64,000 bases of DNA from Dyadobacter sp. CY312 (lineage in GTDB: Bacteria > Bacteroidota > Bacteroidia > Cytophagales > Spirosomataceae), in contig NZ_JAJUXG010000018.1 of assembly GCF_021390535.1 (NCBI RefSeq), positions 167,181-231,180 of the forward strand, given 5' to 3'. This document shows positions 17,032-25,113 of the stretch, piece after piece. The notes beneath the pieces are model-generated. The model worked only from the letters and a program-made list of their open reading frames with translations, made no database searches and was not told the origin of the DNA. Position numbers and translations under genes: made by a program. Each line of letters begins with the position of its first letter. Position 1 is the stretch's first letter.

Positions 17032-19518
17032 TTATCTCAGTATTTTCTGTACAATTACCGGCTGATCCTCCGATTTAATACTGAGAAACATGATACCGGA
17101 ATTGAGTCGGGACATGTCGTCTTTTATATGGTTTTTCCCGTCAGAAATCTGCCGGTCCCATGTTCTCACCTTATTACCCATTACATCAAATACGGTAATG
17201 GTAACCAACCTGCTTCTGTTCGACACCAGATCATAGGAGATATCATTTCCATTGATCAGGGTCTGGCAGTTTACAAGGGCGAGGCCTGATTTAAAACTGT
17301 TGTTTTTGATATAAACAATTCTGCTGAAAGTTGACTTTCCATCCAGCTCAGCCATTTGAAGTTTATAATAATAACCTCCCGTTTCATCCGTGATTTGATC
17401 ATCTTTAAACTCGTATAGAAACTGATCACGCCCTGTATTTTGGGATGATACCGCACCAATATCAAAAAATTGAAACCCGTCTTCACTTCGCTGTACCGTG
17501 TAGGATTTCATCCCAGTTTCGTTTACAGTTCGCCACTGTAACAGATTGTGGCTCTCTAAACTTTTTCCATTGAAAGAGATCAGATCAACAGGCAGCGAAC
17601 TATTATTACTCATTTCTCCTCTGAAAACAACGCCATAATCTTCCACCTGACCATTCACCGGATTGTGGCAGGCACTGCCCGGTTTTGTAGTATCAGTAAT
17701 GATTCTTAACCTCAATATTTTGTTTGTAGTAATTTGAAATGGCGTTGTAAATCTGAGCCAGGAATTTGCGGCAGTATTGTAAATAAGGTGTCCCGCCCAT
17801 GTATTGTCAGTTGCAATCACCCGCTCATCGGACTCATTAAACATGCCATCCCCATTGTAATCAATGTAAATGCTTACATATTCCTGTGCACCTGCCTGGC
17901 CTACATTAATGGTAAAATCGTAGGATGTGTTCTTTTGCAGGTCTGCAATCTGTGAACAGGATCGATCAACGTACCTTGCTCCGTCCGTTGCAGCATTACC
18001 CGACGAAAAAGAAATTTCATTCAATCCAAAATACTTAATACCACCCGTCCCTCCGGCACCGGAAGGGATAACACACGACTCTTTGTTAAGAGCAACATCG
18101 TTCACAATAACGCGCCCCGGAATGTGTAAAGTGTTGGTGTTGTCAGCTGTTAAACTCACATCGTATACACCCGCAAGGGCATAAGTCACAGGGACCTGTG
18201 CCACTGTGGAAGTGGATGGACTTCCCGACGAGAATCCCCAATTACGAGCTTGGCTATTTGTTGATTTATCCTTAAACAAAACACTTCCCCCAACGCAAGC
18301 CGCACTAGGTGAGATCGCGAAATCCGGCGTCACGGAGGGTGAACAGCTTTTGAAACAGCTTCGTATTGAAATTTGGTTGCTAATGTCTGACTTGGAAACG
18401 GGCGACCAGTTTATTGACATATTTACCGATGGCGCCATGATTGTTGCAGAGCGGGATGCATCGTGATCAGCTCCAAAATTGTGGCCTATTTCATGCGCTG
18501 CCAATACGGCCATTGCAGCCATGTTCCCACCAAAGTCCTGCAAAGCATTGTACCTGCCAGCGGTGCAAACCCCACGCACCCAGGCTATTCCTACTGCCGC
18601 AGCATTAAAATCCCTGTTTGTCCACAACTGCCCAATCCCATAATCGACCTTAAAGTTGCCAGCTTCGGCCCAAGCTGTAAAATTCCATAACACAGTTGAA
18701 GGATCTGTTGAATCAGTTAAAGGCAGAAACGGCTCAGCTGATGGTGCCTCGGCAATGTATTGCGCCACAATACGAAATTCAATATTGTCAGAGAACTCAT
18801 GCCGGTAAAGTACAGCTACGTTGTTCATAATGGCAATGTTGTGATTAAATGCAGCCGAAGCGCTGCCGTATTTAGTAAACATGGACAGATCGGACGCAAT
18901 AGCAAGTTCCACAACTTTGCAGCCGTCAGCCGCAACCCGAGCCGATGATTTTGTTTCTTTAAATTCAGCAACCTTGCTTTCCGTATCTTCCACACCACAC
19001 TGCGCACCTTCCAGAGGAATGACATCACTCGAATTATAAACTACTACTACATCGGAATCGGTTTCTCCATTCAGATATTGTGCCTGCTCCACATACCAGG
19101 TCTGCCCGCCATCGGTGATCGCCGCTGAAAAAAAACCATGGTCAACAGTCATCGATATACGTCCCCTTCCTCCTTTCAAAATACCTGAATAACTTCTCGC
19201 TGATGACACCTTTCTTTTTATTTCCCCACCCTCTCCTGCAACAATTTCAACGTAAGCAGGAGCAAGCAATTCATTCTTTTCCAAGTCGAATTCCCAACTA
19301 AGCTTATCCGAAAATGTCAGTTTGAAGCGTTTTTCGACACTTTTATTAAGTTGTTTATAAATATTACCTACATCTGCTTTAAACAATTCGTGCTGCTTAA
19401 ATTTCCCTTTGAGATCAAAACCGCTGGTCACGGCCGGTATACGAAAATCAATCCTTTTCTGAGCTATACTGGTAACCGCGCATAGCGTCAGAATTCCTAA
19501 CAGACAGAGCGTTTTCAT
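17032..19518 (-). CDS. Secreted reprolysin-like zinc metalloprotease with GEVED, PKD and T9SS tail
   Basis: Secreted endopeptidase of 828 residues from the ATG at 19518 (a GTG 39 bp upstream is also open). The signal peptide is MKTLCLLGILTLCAVTS. A propeptide-like region follows, then a metzincin catalytic domain with HEIGHNFGADHD (residues 342-353) and a Met-turn IMAPS. A PKD domain (about 395-475), a GEVED domain with YIDYNGDGMF and NGQVEDYG, and a C-terminal beta domain ending in a short basic QKILR come next. The last domain fits a type IX secretion sorting signal, so the protease should leave the cell. Substrate unknown. Monocistronic. Confidence 0.92.
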   Translation of the reverse strand: MKTLCLLGILTLCAVTSIAQKRIDFRIPAVTSGFDLKGKFKQHELFKADVGNIYKQLNKSVEKRFKLTFSDKLSWEFDLEKNELLAPAYVEIVAGEGGEIKRKVSSARSYSGILKGGRGRISMTVDHGFFSAAITDGGQTWYVEQAQYLNGETDSDVVVVYNSSDVIPLEGAQCGVEDTESKVAEFKETKSSARVAADGCKVVELAIASDLSMFTKYGSASAAFNHNIAIMNNVAVLYRHEFSDNIEFRIVAQYIAEAPSAEPFLPLTDSTDPSTVLWNFTAWAEAGNFKVDYGIGQLWTNRDFNAAAVGIAWVRGVCTAGRYNALQDFGGNMAAMAVLAAHEIGHNFGADHDASRSATIMAPSVNMSINWSPVSKSDISNQISIRSCFKSCSPSVTPDFAISPSAACVGGSVLFKDKSTNSQARNWGFSSGSPSTSTVAQVPVTYALAGVYDVSLTADNTNTLHIPGRVIVNDVALNKESCVIPSGAGGTGGIKYFGLNEISFSSGNAATDGARYVDRSCSQIADLQKNTSYDFTINVGQAGAQEYVSIYIDYNGDGMFNESDERVIATDNTWAGHLIYNTAANSWLRFTTPFQITTNKILRLRIITDTTKPGSACHNPVNGQVEDYGVVFRGEMSNNSSLPVDLISFNGKSLESHNLLQWRTVNETGMKSYTVQRSEDGFQFFDIGAVSSQNTGRDQFLYEFKDDQITDETGGYYYKLQMAELDGKSTFSRIVYIKNNSFKSGLALVNCQTLINGNDISYDLVSNRSRLVTITVFDVMGNKVRTWDRQISDGKNHIKDDMSRLNSGIMFLSIKSEDQPVIVQKILR

Positions 19519-19839
19519 AAAAGAGGATTTAATGATAGTAGATAGACTGCTTATCACGCATTAACAGATACCAATATCAATATGTAATATTAATTAGGTA
19601 TGTTAAAGTACTCAAATGTAGTATTATTAATAACTAATTCTAATCAATATAAAGAATTTATTTATTAAATAAAGTGTCGTTAAGAAGAGCAACAAGCAGT
19701 GCCAGGTAAAACCCTGGTTACAAGAATATTTAAAAGGTTTAACCAATAGATATGAAGGAAAAACAGAATTGAAGAAACATTTATTTGGAGGACCTTTTTC
19801 AATCTTTACACAGGTTATCCCCATAACGAAGCCCTTATA
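19519..19839. other. Intergenic region between protease and uvrB terminator
   Basis: About 320 bp, very AT-rich near 19560-19680. It must hold the protease promoter, but no clear TAnnTTTG box was found on the minus strand. An open frame at 19627-19893 runs through the terminator and is not protein-like. Confidence 0.5.
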
Positions 19840-19882
19840 AAACAAAAACAGGAAGCCCTTCCAAGCTTCCTGTTTTTGTTTT
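19840..19882 (-). terminator. Strong terminator downstream of uvrB
   Basis: Long inverted repeat AAAACAAAAACAGGAAGC / GCTTCCTGTTTTTGTTTT around an 8-nt loop, with T runs on either strand. It serves the minus-strand uvrB gene. Confidence 0.9.
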
Positions 19883-19905
19883 ACGAAACGCACTTAAAAT
19901 ACGAT

Positions 19906-21924
19906 CTAAACTTTATTTTTCACCTGTTCTTTTAATTGCAACAGCTCATCACGAAGCCTTGCAGCTTCAAGAAAATCAAGATCTTTCGCCGCAGATTCCA
20001 TTTTTCTCTGGGTTTCGGCGATCAATTTCTGAAGGTCATTTTTACCCATGTATTGCACTACCGGGTCAGCAGCGATGCGAATTTCGGATGGCTCTACATA
20101 TGCCCTTCTCGGTTTGGAGTCGGCAACGGATGTTTGTTCCATAATGGCCTCCCGCGATTTAAGAATCGTTTTTGGCACAATACCATGAGCACGGTTGTAT
20201 TCCAGTTGAATACTTCTACGCCTGTTCGTTTCATCAATAGCCTGTTCCATAGAACCGGTCATTACATCGGCATACATAATTACTTTTCCCCGATCATTAC
20301 GCGCGGCGCGGCCAATCGTCTGGATCATGGAACGTACATCACGAAGAAATCCTTCTTTGTCGGCATCCATAATCGCAACCAGCGAAACTTCCGGTAAATC
20401 CAAACCTTCTCGTAACAGGTTGACGCCAACCAAAACATCAAATACACCTAAACGCAACTCTCTCAGAATTTCCACCCTATCAAGTGTTTTTACTTCTGAG
20501 TGAATATAACGGCACTTAATACCAACACGATCAAGGTACTTACTCAATTCCTCAGCCATTCTTTTGGTCAAAGTTGTGATGAGCACCCTGTCGCCCATTT
20601 CAATACGTTTGGTTATTTCGTCGAGCAGGTCATCTATCTGATTCAAACTTGGCCTCACTTCTATTTCAGGGTCCAGCAAGCCGGTTGGACGAATAATTTG
20701 CTCAACCACAACACCTTCCGATTTTCTCAATTCATAATCCGCCGGTGTGGCACTTACGAATATGGTCTGCGGGGTCATATCCTCAAATTCCTGAAATGTA
20801 AGCGGTCGGTTGTCCATTGCTGACGGCAGTCGGAAACCATATTCAACCAACGACTCCTTGCGAGACCGGTCGCCACCCCACATTGCACGGATCTGAGGCA
20901 TGGTTACATGACTTTCGTCCACCACCATCAGGAAATCTTCCGGGAAATAATCTAAAAGACAGAACGGCCGTTGCCCTGGAAGACGTCTGTCAAAGTATCG
21001 CGAATAGTTCTCAATACCTGAGCAGTAGCCCAGTTCCCGCATCATTTCCATATCGAATTCCGTGCGTTCTTTCACACGTTCCGCCTCTGCAAGACGTCCT
21101 TCCTTTGTAAAATATTTGATCTGCTGAACAAGATCATCCTGAATTTCCTTGATTGACTGATTAAGCACATCGCGACCGGTTACAAACAAATTCGCCGGAA
21201 AAATAGCTACTGCTTTGTCATTGGAAATCTTCTTGCCACTTTCAGGTTCAATTCGCTGGATTTCTTCTATTTCATCGCCGAAGAAAATGATACGGTAAGC
21301 AAAATCTGCATACCCCGGAAAAATATCCACTGTATCACCTTTCACACGGAAAGTACCCCGGCTAAATTCTACTTCGGTGCGACTGTATAGTATTTCGACC
21401 AGCCTGAACAGAAACTGATTTCTGCTGACAATGTCTCCAAGTTTTACACTGACAATACTTTTTTTATACTCATTCGGGTTTCCTGCACCATATATGCACG
21501 ATACAGAAGCTACCACCAAGACATCACGCCGCCCGCTCATCAGTGAAGAAACAGTGTGTAATCTCAGCTTATCAATTTCCTGATTGATCATCAGGTCCTT
21601 TTCTATATAGGTATTGGTGCTGGAGATGAACGCTTCGGGCTGATAATAATCGTAATAGCTTATAAAATACTCAACTGCGTTATTGGGGAAAAACTGCTTA
21701 AATTCTCCGTAAAGCTGTGCAGCTAGCGTTTTGTTATGACTCAAAACCAGCGTAGGTCGGTTAATTTCAGCCACCACATTAGCAACCGTAAAAGTTTTCC
21801 CCGAACCGGTTACACCAAGTAACGTCTGCGCGGGCTCGCCGGCGTTGACACCATGCAAAAGCTGCCGGATCGCTTCCGGCTGATCGCCGGTTGGTTTGTA
21901 TTCTGATGTGAGTTCGAAATTCAT
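19906..21924 (-). CDS. uvrB: Excinuclease ABC subunit B
   Basis: DNA-damage recognition helicase-like subunit of nucleotide excision repair; loads UvrC after UvrA hands over the lesion. The 672 residues match the family. Walker A is GVTGSGKT at 37-44. The beta-hairpin region YYDYYQPEAF lies near residue 92-101. Helicase motifs DESHV (near 339) and the motif VI region QTIGRAARN (near 540) are intact. A C-terminal UVR motif (LDFLEAARLRDEL) that binds UvrC is present. ATG start. It is transcribed alone; no SOS-box-like palindrome was recognised upstream. Confidence 0.98.
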   Translation of the reverse strand: MNFELTSEYKPTGDQPEAIRQLLHGVNAGEPAQTLLGVTGSGKTFTVANVVAEINRPTLVLSHNKTLAAQLYGEFKQFFPNNAVEYFISYYDYYQPEAFISSTNTYIEKDLMINQEIDKLRLHTVSSLMSGRRDVLVVASVSCIYGAGNPNEYKKSIVSVKLGDIVSRNQFLFRLVEILYSRTEVEFSRGTFRVKGDTVDIFPGYADFAYRIIFFGDEIEEIQRIEPESGKKISNDKAVAIFPANLFVTGRDVLNQSIKEIQDDLVQQIKYFTKEGRLAEAERVKERTEFDMEMMRELGYCSGIENYSRYFDRRLPGQRPFCLLDYFPEDFLMVVDESHVTMPQIRAMWGGDRSRKESLVEYGFRLPSAMDNRPLTFQEFEDMTPQTIFVSATPADYELRKSEGVVVEQIIRPTGLLDPEIEVRPSLNQIDDLLDEITKRIEMGDRVLITTLTKRMAEELSKYLDRVGIKCRYIHSEVKTLDRVEILRELRLGVFDVLVGVNLLREGLDLPEVSLVAIMDADKEGFLRDVRSMIQTIGRAARNDRGKVIMYADVMTGSMEQAIDETNRRRSIQLEYNRAHGIVPKTILKSREAIMEQTSVADSKPRRAYVEPSEIRIAADPVVQYMGKNDLQKLIAETQRKMESAAKDLDFLEAARLRDELLQLKEQVKNKV

Positions 21925-21960
21925 AACATGTGATGATGCGTAAAAGCTTATAACCTAAAA

Positions 21961-21987
21961 TACCCCGGCAGGTTTCTTGCCAGGGTA
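21961..21987 (-). terminator. Terminator downstream of cupin-like gene
   Basis: TACCCCGGCA / TGCCAGGGTA, a 10-bp stem with one mismatch, followed on the minus strand by TTTT. It separates the cupin-like gene from uvrB. Confidence 0.7.
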
Positions 21988-22008
21988 TATTGGTAACAAT
22001 ATCAATAA

Positions 22009-22863
22009 CTATGCCTGTTCCTGCAAAATCGCTTGTGCCTTTTCAACAGCTTGTTTTTCCTTCCAATGCTGCCAGCCAAGACCAAGTAACTTCGTCATGC
22101 TTTTATCAACAAACGTATGGCGAACGATATTCATACCACCACGCATTGCTGTGAATATAGAATTGTTGGCACGCAAAGCCAGACTGAATCCGCCATCGAT
22201 GTAACGAATGTAGTGCCACCAAAGTGATGGAATAAAAATCGTTTCACCGTGTAAAAGCGTCGTCTCATGTCCAACCAATCCTTTCAATGCCGGGAATTTG
22301 GCATAATCCGGATTAATCGGATCCACTTTACTCATTACCGTGAACGGATGATGATAAAGCCTTGCGCTATCTTCGGGCGCAAACAAAATCACCTGCTTCC
22401 TGGTATGGAACTGCGTCAGAAACACATTGGAACAGTCCATATCGTAGTGGAGGTTCGTAATTGCACCTTGTCCTCCGAAAAACACAAATTTGTAGGATTT
22501 CAGAAAGCCATCCATGATTGTCGGGAAAATGATATCTTTTTCCAACGAAGGTGCTTTTTTGAATATATCAAACAAAAACAACCGAAGGTCTGTGGGACCG
22601 GCTTCAATAGCCGAAAGATATTCGCCAAACTTCATCGTTTTGGCGGTTTGGAAATATTTATCTGCGTCGTGCACGTGGTTATCTACCAAAGGCACTTCAA
22701 TTTGCCCGTGATTTTCTCTTAGCCACTCGAAAGTCCATTTTTGCATTGCCGGCCAATCCTTCATCAAATCCGTAAAAACAACGGGGCGGCTTGGTTTTAA
22801 ATAGTTTTCGATGAACTCTTCACGGGTAAGTCCGCTACGCTTTTCTATGGGCACTAATTTCAT
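22009..22863 (-). CDS. Cupin-like (JmjC-type) Fe(II)/2-oxoglutarate oxygenase
   Basis: A 284-residue protein of the cupin_8/JmjC-like family, related to FIH-type hydroxylases. The iron-binding facial triad is present as His139-x-Asp141 in NLHYDMD and His217 in LWWHYIRY. An N-terminal segment SRPVVFTDLMKDWPA near 25-39 is typical for the family, and the jelly-roll core spans about 95-235. Members hydroxylate proteins, tRNA bases or small molecules; the target here is unknown. Transcribed alone, with a terminator before uvrB. ATG start. Confidence 0.87.
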   Translation of the reverse strand: MKLVPIEKRSGLTREEFIENYLKPSRPVVFTDLMKDWPAMQKWTFEWLRENHGQIEVPLVDNHVHDADKYFQTAKTMKFGEYLSAIEAGPTDLRLFLFDIFKKAPSLEKDIIFPTIMDGFLKSYKFVFFGGQGAITNLHYDMDCSNVFLTQFHTRKQVILFAPEDSARLYHHPFTVMSKVDPINPDYAKFPALKGLVGHETTLLHGETIFIPSLWWHYIRYIDGGFSLALRANNSIFTAMRGGMNIVRHTFVDKSMTKLLGLGWQHWKEKQAVEKAQAILQEQA

Positions 22864-23265
22864 GACAGAAACTGAATTAATGGTAAGCTACTGAATAAAA
22901 GGATCATAAAAGTTACAATGTGTATGCTTCTAAACCTGTTACAGAACCAAACGGGTCAGATGTAGCTGTGAACTTTAACAGTCGACACGGATAGATAAGT
23001 TCTGTAATTCCGTTAATTCTGATATCCGGTCCAAATTTATTAAAGAGATTTGAGAAACTACATTATTTTCATACTTAATATAAAATTATCTCTTCTAAGT
23101 TTATAGATTATCTATTATATAAAATTAGCAAGATCCTCCGCAATTGTCATTTTGAAATATCCTCTCCTATTCGACATCATCTCGCTCTTTATATAACTGT
23201 GAAATTTTGTATCCTGATAACGTATAGAATAGCAAATTCGTAAATTGGGAATCAAAATTGAAAAC
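22864..23265. other. Divergent intergenic region upstream of cupin-like and DUF1003 genes
   Basis: About 400 bp, AT-rich at 23040-23130. On the minus strand TAAATTTG (23032-23039) could be a -7 box for the cupin-like gene but is 170 bp away. Short open frames on the minus strand at 23115-23349 do not look coding. Nothing else recognised. Confidence 0.45.
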
Positions 23266-23823
23266 ATGGATACCGAAAAAGACGATACTGAGAACATACT
23301 TGACGTACAGGGAGCACAGATGAAAAAACTTCATGACATTGTGCTGCAATCCATAAAAGATCAGGATGTGCTACTGAGTAACCTCTTACACCCACCGGCA
23401 GAAAAGTCAACAACCGGCCAGAGAATTTCAGATCAGGTCGCCAAATTCGGAGGCAGCTGGACATTCATAATTACTTTCTCCGTCATACTGATCGCCTGGA
23501 TCGCTTATAACTCAGTGGTACCGGCATCTGCTCAGTTTGACCCTTTTCCTTTCATTCTGATGAACCTTGTTCTGTCATCCGTTGCAGCATTGCAAGCACC
23601 AATTATTATGATGAGCCAGAACCGGCAGGAGGAAAAAGACCGGATCAATGCGGAAAACGACTACATGGTAAATTTGAAAGCAGAGCTTGAAGTACGCAGC
23701 CTGCACCAGAAAGTGGATCTTTTGTTGGAAGAACAAATCAAAACTTTGTTCGAAATTCAGGCCAAACAGGTCGAAATGCTTAAAAAACTGGATGAAAAAA
23801 TTGACCTTGTACTAACGAAATAG
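23266..23823 (+). CDS. DUF1003 family membrane protein
   Basis: A 185-residue inner-membrane protein. From the ATG at 23266 (an upstream TTG frame adds seven residues) it has a charged N-terminal region, two membrane segments (about residues 65-85 and 100-122, containing SVILIAWIAYN and FILMNLVLSSVAALQAP) and a long C-terminal coiled-coil with heptad-like Leu spacing. The segment FPFILMNLVLS and following MMSQNRQ are the hallmark of DUF1003. Function unknown. A small gene follows 24 bp later, possibly in the same transcript. Confidence 0.9.
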   Translation: MDTEKDDTENILDVQGAQMKKLHDIVLQSIKDQDVLLSNLLHPPAEKSTTGQRISDQVAKFGGSWTFIITFSVILIAWIAYNSVVPASAQFDPFPFILMNLVLSSVAALQAPIIMMSQNRQEEKDRINAENDYMVNLKAELEVRSLHQKVDLLLEEQIKTLFEIQAKQVEMLKKLDEKIDLVLTK

Positions 23824-23847
23824 TCATTCAAAAAGCCGCAACCCAAA

Positions 23848-24189
23848 ATGGAAATTAATTACAACAACAAAGTTTTCAATCCGGTTTCTAACTCAGAAAA
23901 CGGTGAGGTAGATCTGAGTATGCAGTTCAGATACAAACAGGAAGGCAACATAGTGACGTCAACTTATGCTGGCGGGAGGATCCGGTCAGGACATCTGATC
24001 GCTCTTGTGGACGAAAATGGCGGACTTGACATGAGATATCATCAGATTAACACACACGGTGAAGTAATGACCGGCATCTGTAAATCAGTCCCTGAAATGA
24101 TGCCGAATGGAAAAATACGTTTATATGAAAAATGGAAATGGACGGCTGGCGATTTTTCTGAAGGTGAGTCAGTTCTTGAGGAACAATAA
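23848..24189 (+). CDS. Small conserved protein of the family often labelled 'N-acetylglutamate synthase'
   Basis: A 113-residue cytoplasmic protein beginning MEINYNNKVF. It has a strand-rich pattern (QFRYKQEGNIVTSTYAGG, GHLIALVDENG, MRYHQIN, GKIRLYEKWKW) that I recognise as a conserved small family in Bacteroidota and Firmicutes. Similar proteins are commonly labelled N-acetylglutamate synthase in databases, but there is no GNAT fold or acetyl-CoA motif here, so that label is doubtful. No enzymatic role is claimed. It follows the DUF1003 gene closely. Confidence 0.8.
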   Translation: MEINYNNKVFNPVSNSENGEVDLSMQFRYKQEGNIVTSTYAGGRIRSGHLIALVDENGGLDMRYHQINTHGEVMTGICKSVPEMMPNGKIRLYEKWKWTAGDFSEGESVLEEQ

Positions 24190-24198
24190 TTGCTGGTC

Positions 24199-24272
24199 AT
24201 TAGCTGTTGGCTATTAGCTGCGAGCGGCTAGCTGTGAGCCACTAGCTGTGAGCGACTAGCTGTGAGCAATTA
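24199..24272. repeat. Degenerate GCTGTTA-type tandem repeat
   Basis: Three 14-bp units CTAGCTGTGAGCNA at 24228-24241, 24242-24255 and 24256-24269 are preceded by weaker copies (TAGCTGTTGGCTATTAGCTG). Each 14-mer looks like two diverged 7-mers of the GCTGTTA unit that forms a perfect array at 51281. Lies between two plus-strand genes. Confidence 0.75.
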
Positions 24273-24335
24273 GCGCGCATACTGCAATTCACATAACTGA
24301 ACCCATTTTCTCTAACTTATCCACAACTTTTCATC

Positions 24336-24869
24336 ATGAAACACTTACTCACACTTTTTATATTCGTTATCATTCTAAGTTTTGGCAACGCACAAGCTCA
24401 GACAACCCGCATCGTTTCCGGATCGACCAGTTTCAGTGTAAAATTCATTCTTGGAACCTGTGATGGCACATTCGACGCACCCAAAGGATCGGCTGTTTTT
24501 GATGAAAAGAATCTTAAAAATTCGTCTTTCAATATCACGATTGCTGCCACTTCATTTAAGACCAACAACAATTCGCGCGATAAGGATATGAAAAGTGAGA
24601 AATACTTTTTTGTATCCAAATATCCCGAAATTCATTTCAAATCGTCCAAAGTCGAGAAAACCGGCGGTCAATACCAGGCGACCGGCACACTCACAATCCG
24701 CGACGTTTCTAAAACTGTAACCCTACCGTTTCAGGCAAAGAAAAATAACGACGGAGGTTATTCCCTATACGCCAAGTTTGACATCAACCGACTGGATTAC
24801 AACATCGGCAGCAAAGACTGGAAACTGAAAGATATTGTGTCGGTTGATTTAAAGGCTGAAATCCGATAG
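24336..24869 (+). CDS. Periplasmic YceI family protein
   Basis: A 177-residue protein with a signal peptide (about residues 1-21, ending AQAQ) and a YceI lipocalin-like beta-barrel, a fold that binds isoprenoid-like lipids in known members. Family marks include FDEKNLKNSSFNITIAATSFKT-type strand pattern, the RDKDMKSEKYFF segment and FHFKSSKVEK-like strand, then LTIRDVSKTVTLPF. It resembles the cytosolic YceI at 49563 but differs in having an export signal. The ligand is unknown. The upstream gap carries a degenerate 7-mer repeat. Confidence 0.9.
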   Translation: MKHLLTLFIFVIILSFGNAQAQTTRIVSGSTSFSVKFILGTCDGTFDAPKGSAVFDEKNLKNSSFNITIAATSFKTNNNSRDKDMKSEKYFFVSKYPEIHFKSSKVEKTGGQYQATGTLTIRDVSKTVTLPFQAKKNNDGGYSLYAKFDINRLDYNIGSKDWKLKDIVSVDLKAEIR

Positions 24870-25051
24870 AACTGAGTCCTGGGATAAACACCTCTTTGCA
24901 ACAGACTTTTCCTCACACAATTGATCCCGTCTTTCTAAATCAAAAATCTTAGGTGGTTTGCGCTGTACCTGATGCAGACTAAATGCCTATGCATTCCTTC
25001 CGCTGCTCATAACTACAACAGCTAAAAAACTTTTAATTTCAGTTTACTTTG

Positions 25052-25100
25052 TAATTAGTCTAAATACCATTTCCTTTGCGTCTATATAATTGGTCTAAAT
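25052..25100 (+). promoter_or_regulatory. Paired TAATTrGTCTAAAT boxes upstream of haem receptor
   Basis: TAATTAGTCTAAAT (25052-25065) and TAATTGGTCTAAAT (25087-25100) match at 13 of 14 positions and are 35 bp apart. The second box ends 13 bp before the receptor ATG. The arrangement suggests an operator of an iron or haem regulator; the regulator is not in this window. Confidence 0.5.
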
Positions 25101-25113
25101 TGCAATTACACTC

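Noticed and set aside
19627..19893. Minus-strand frame as a membrane protein gene
   Set aside because: It runs through the strong uvrB terminator and its hydrophobicity reflects AT-rich DNA.
23115..23349. Two overlapping minus-strand frames as genes
   Set aside because: They lie in AT-rich spacer and overlap the DUF1003 gene start; no features.
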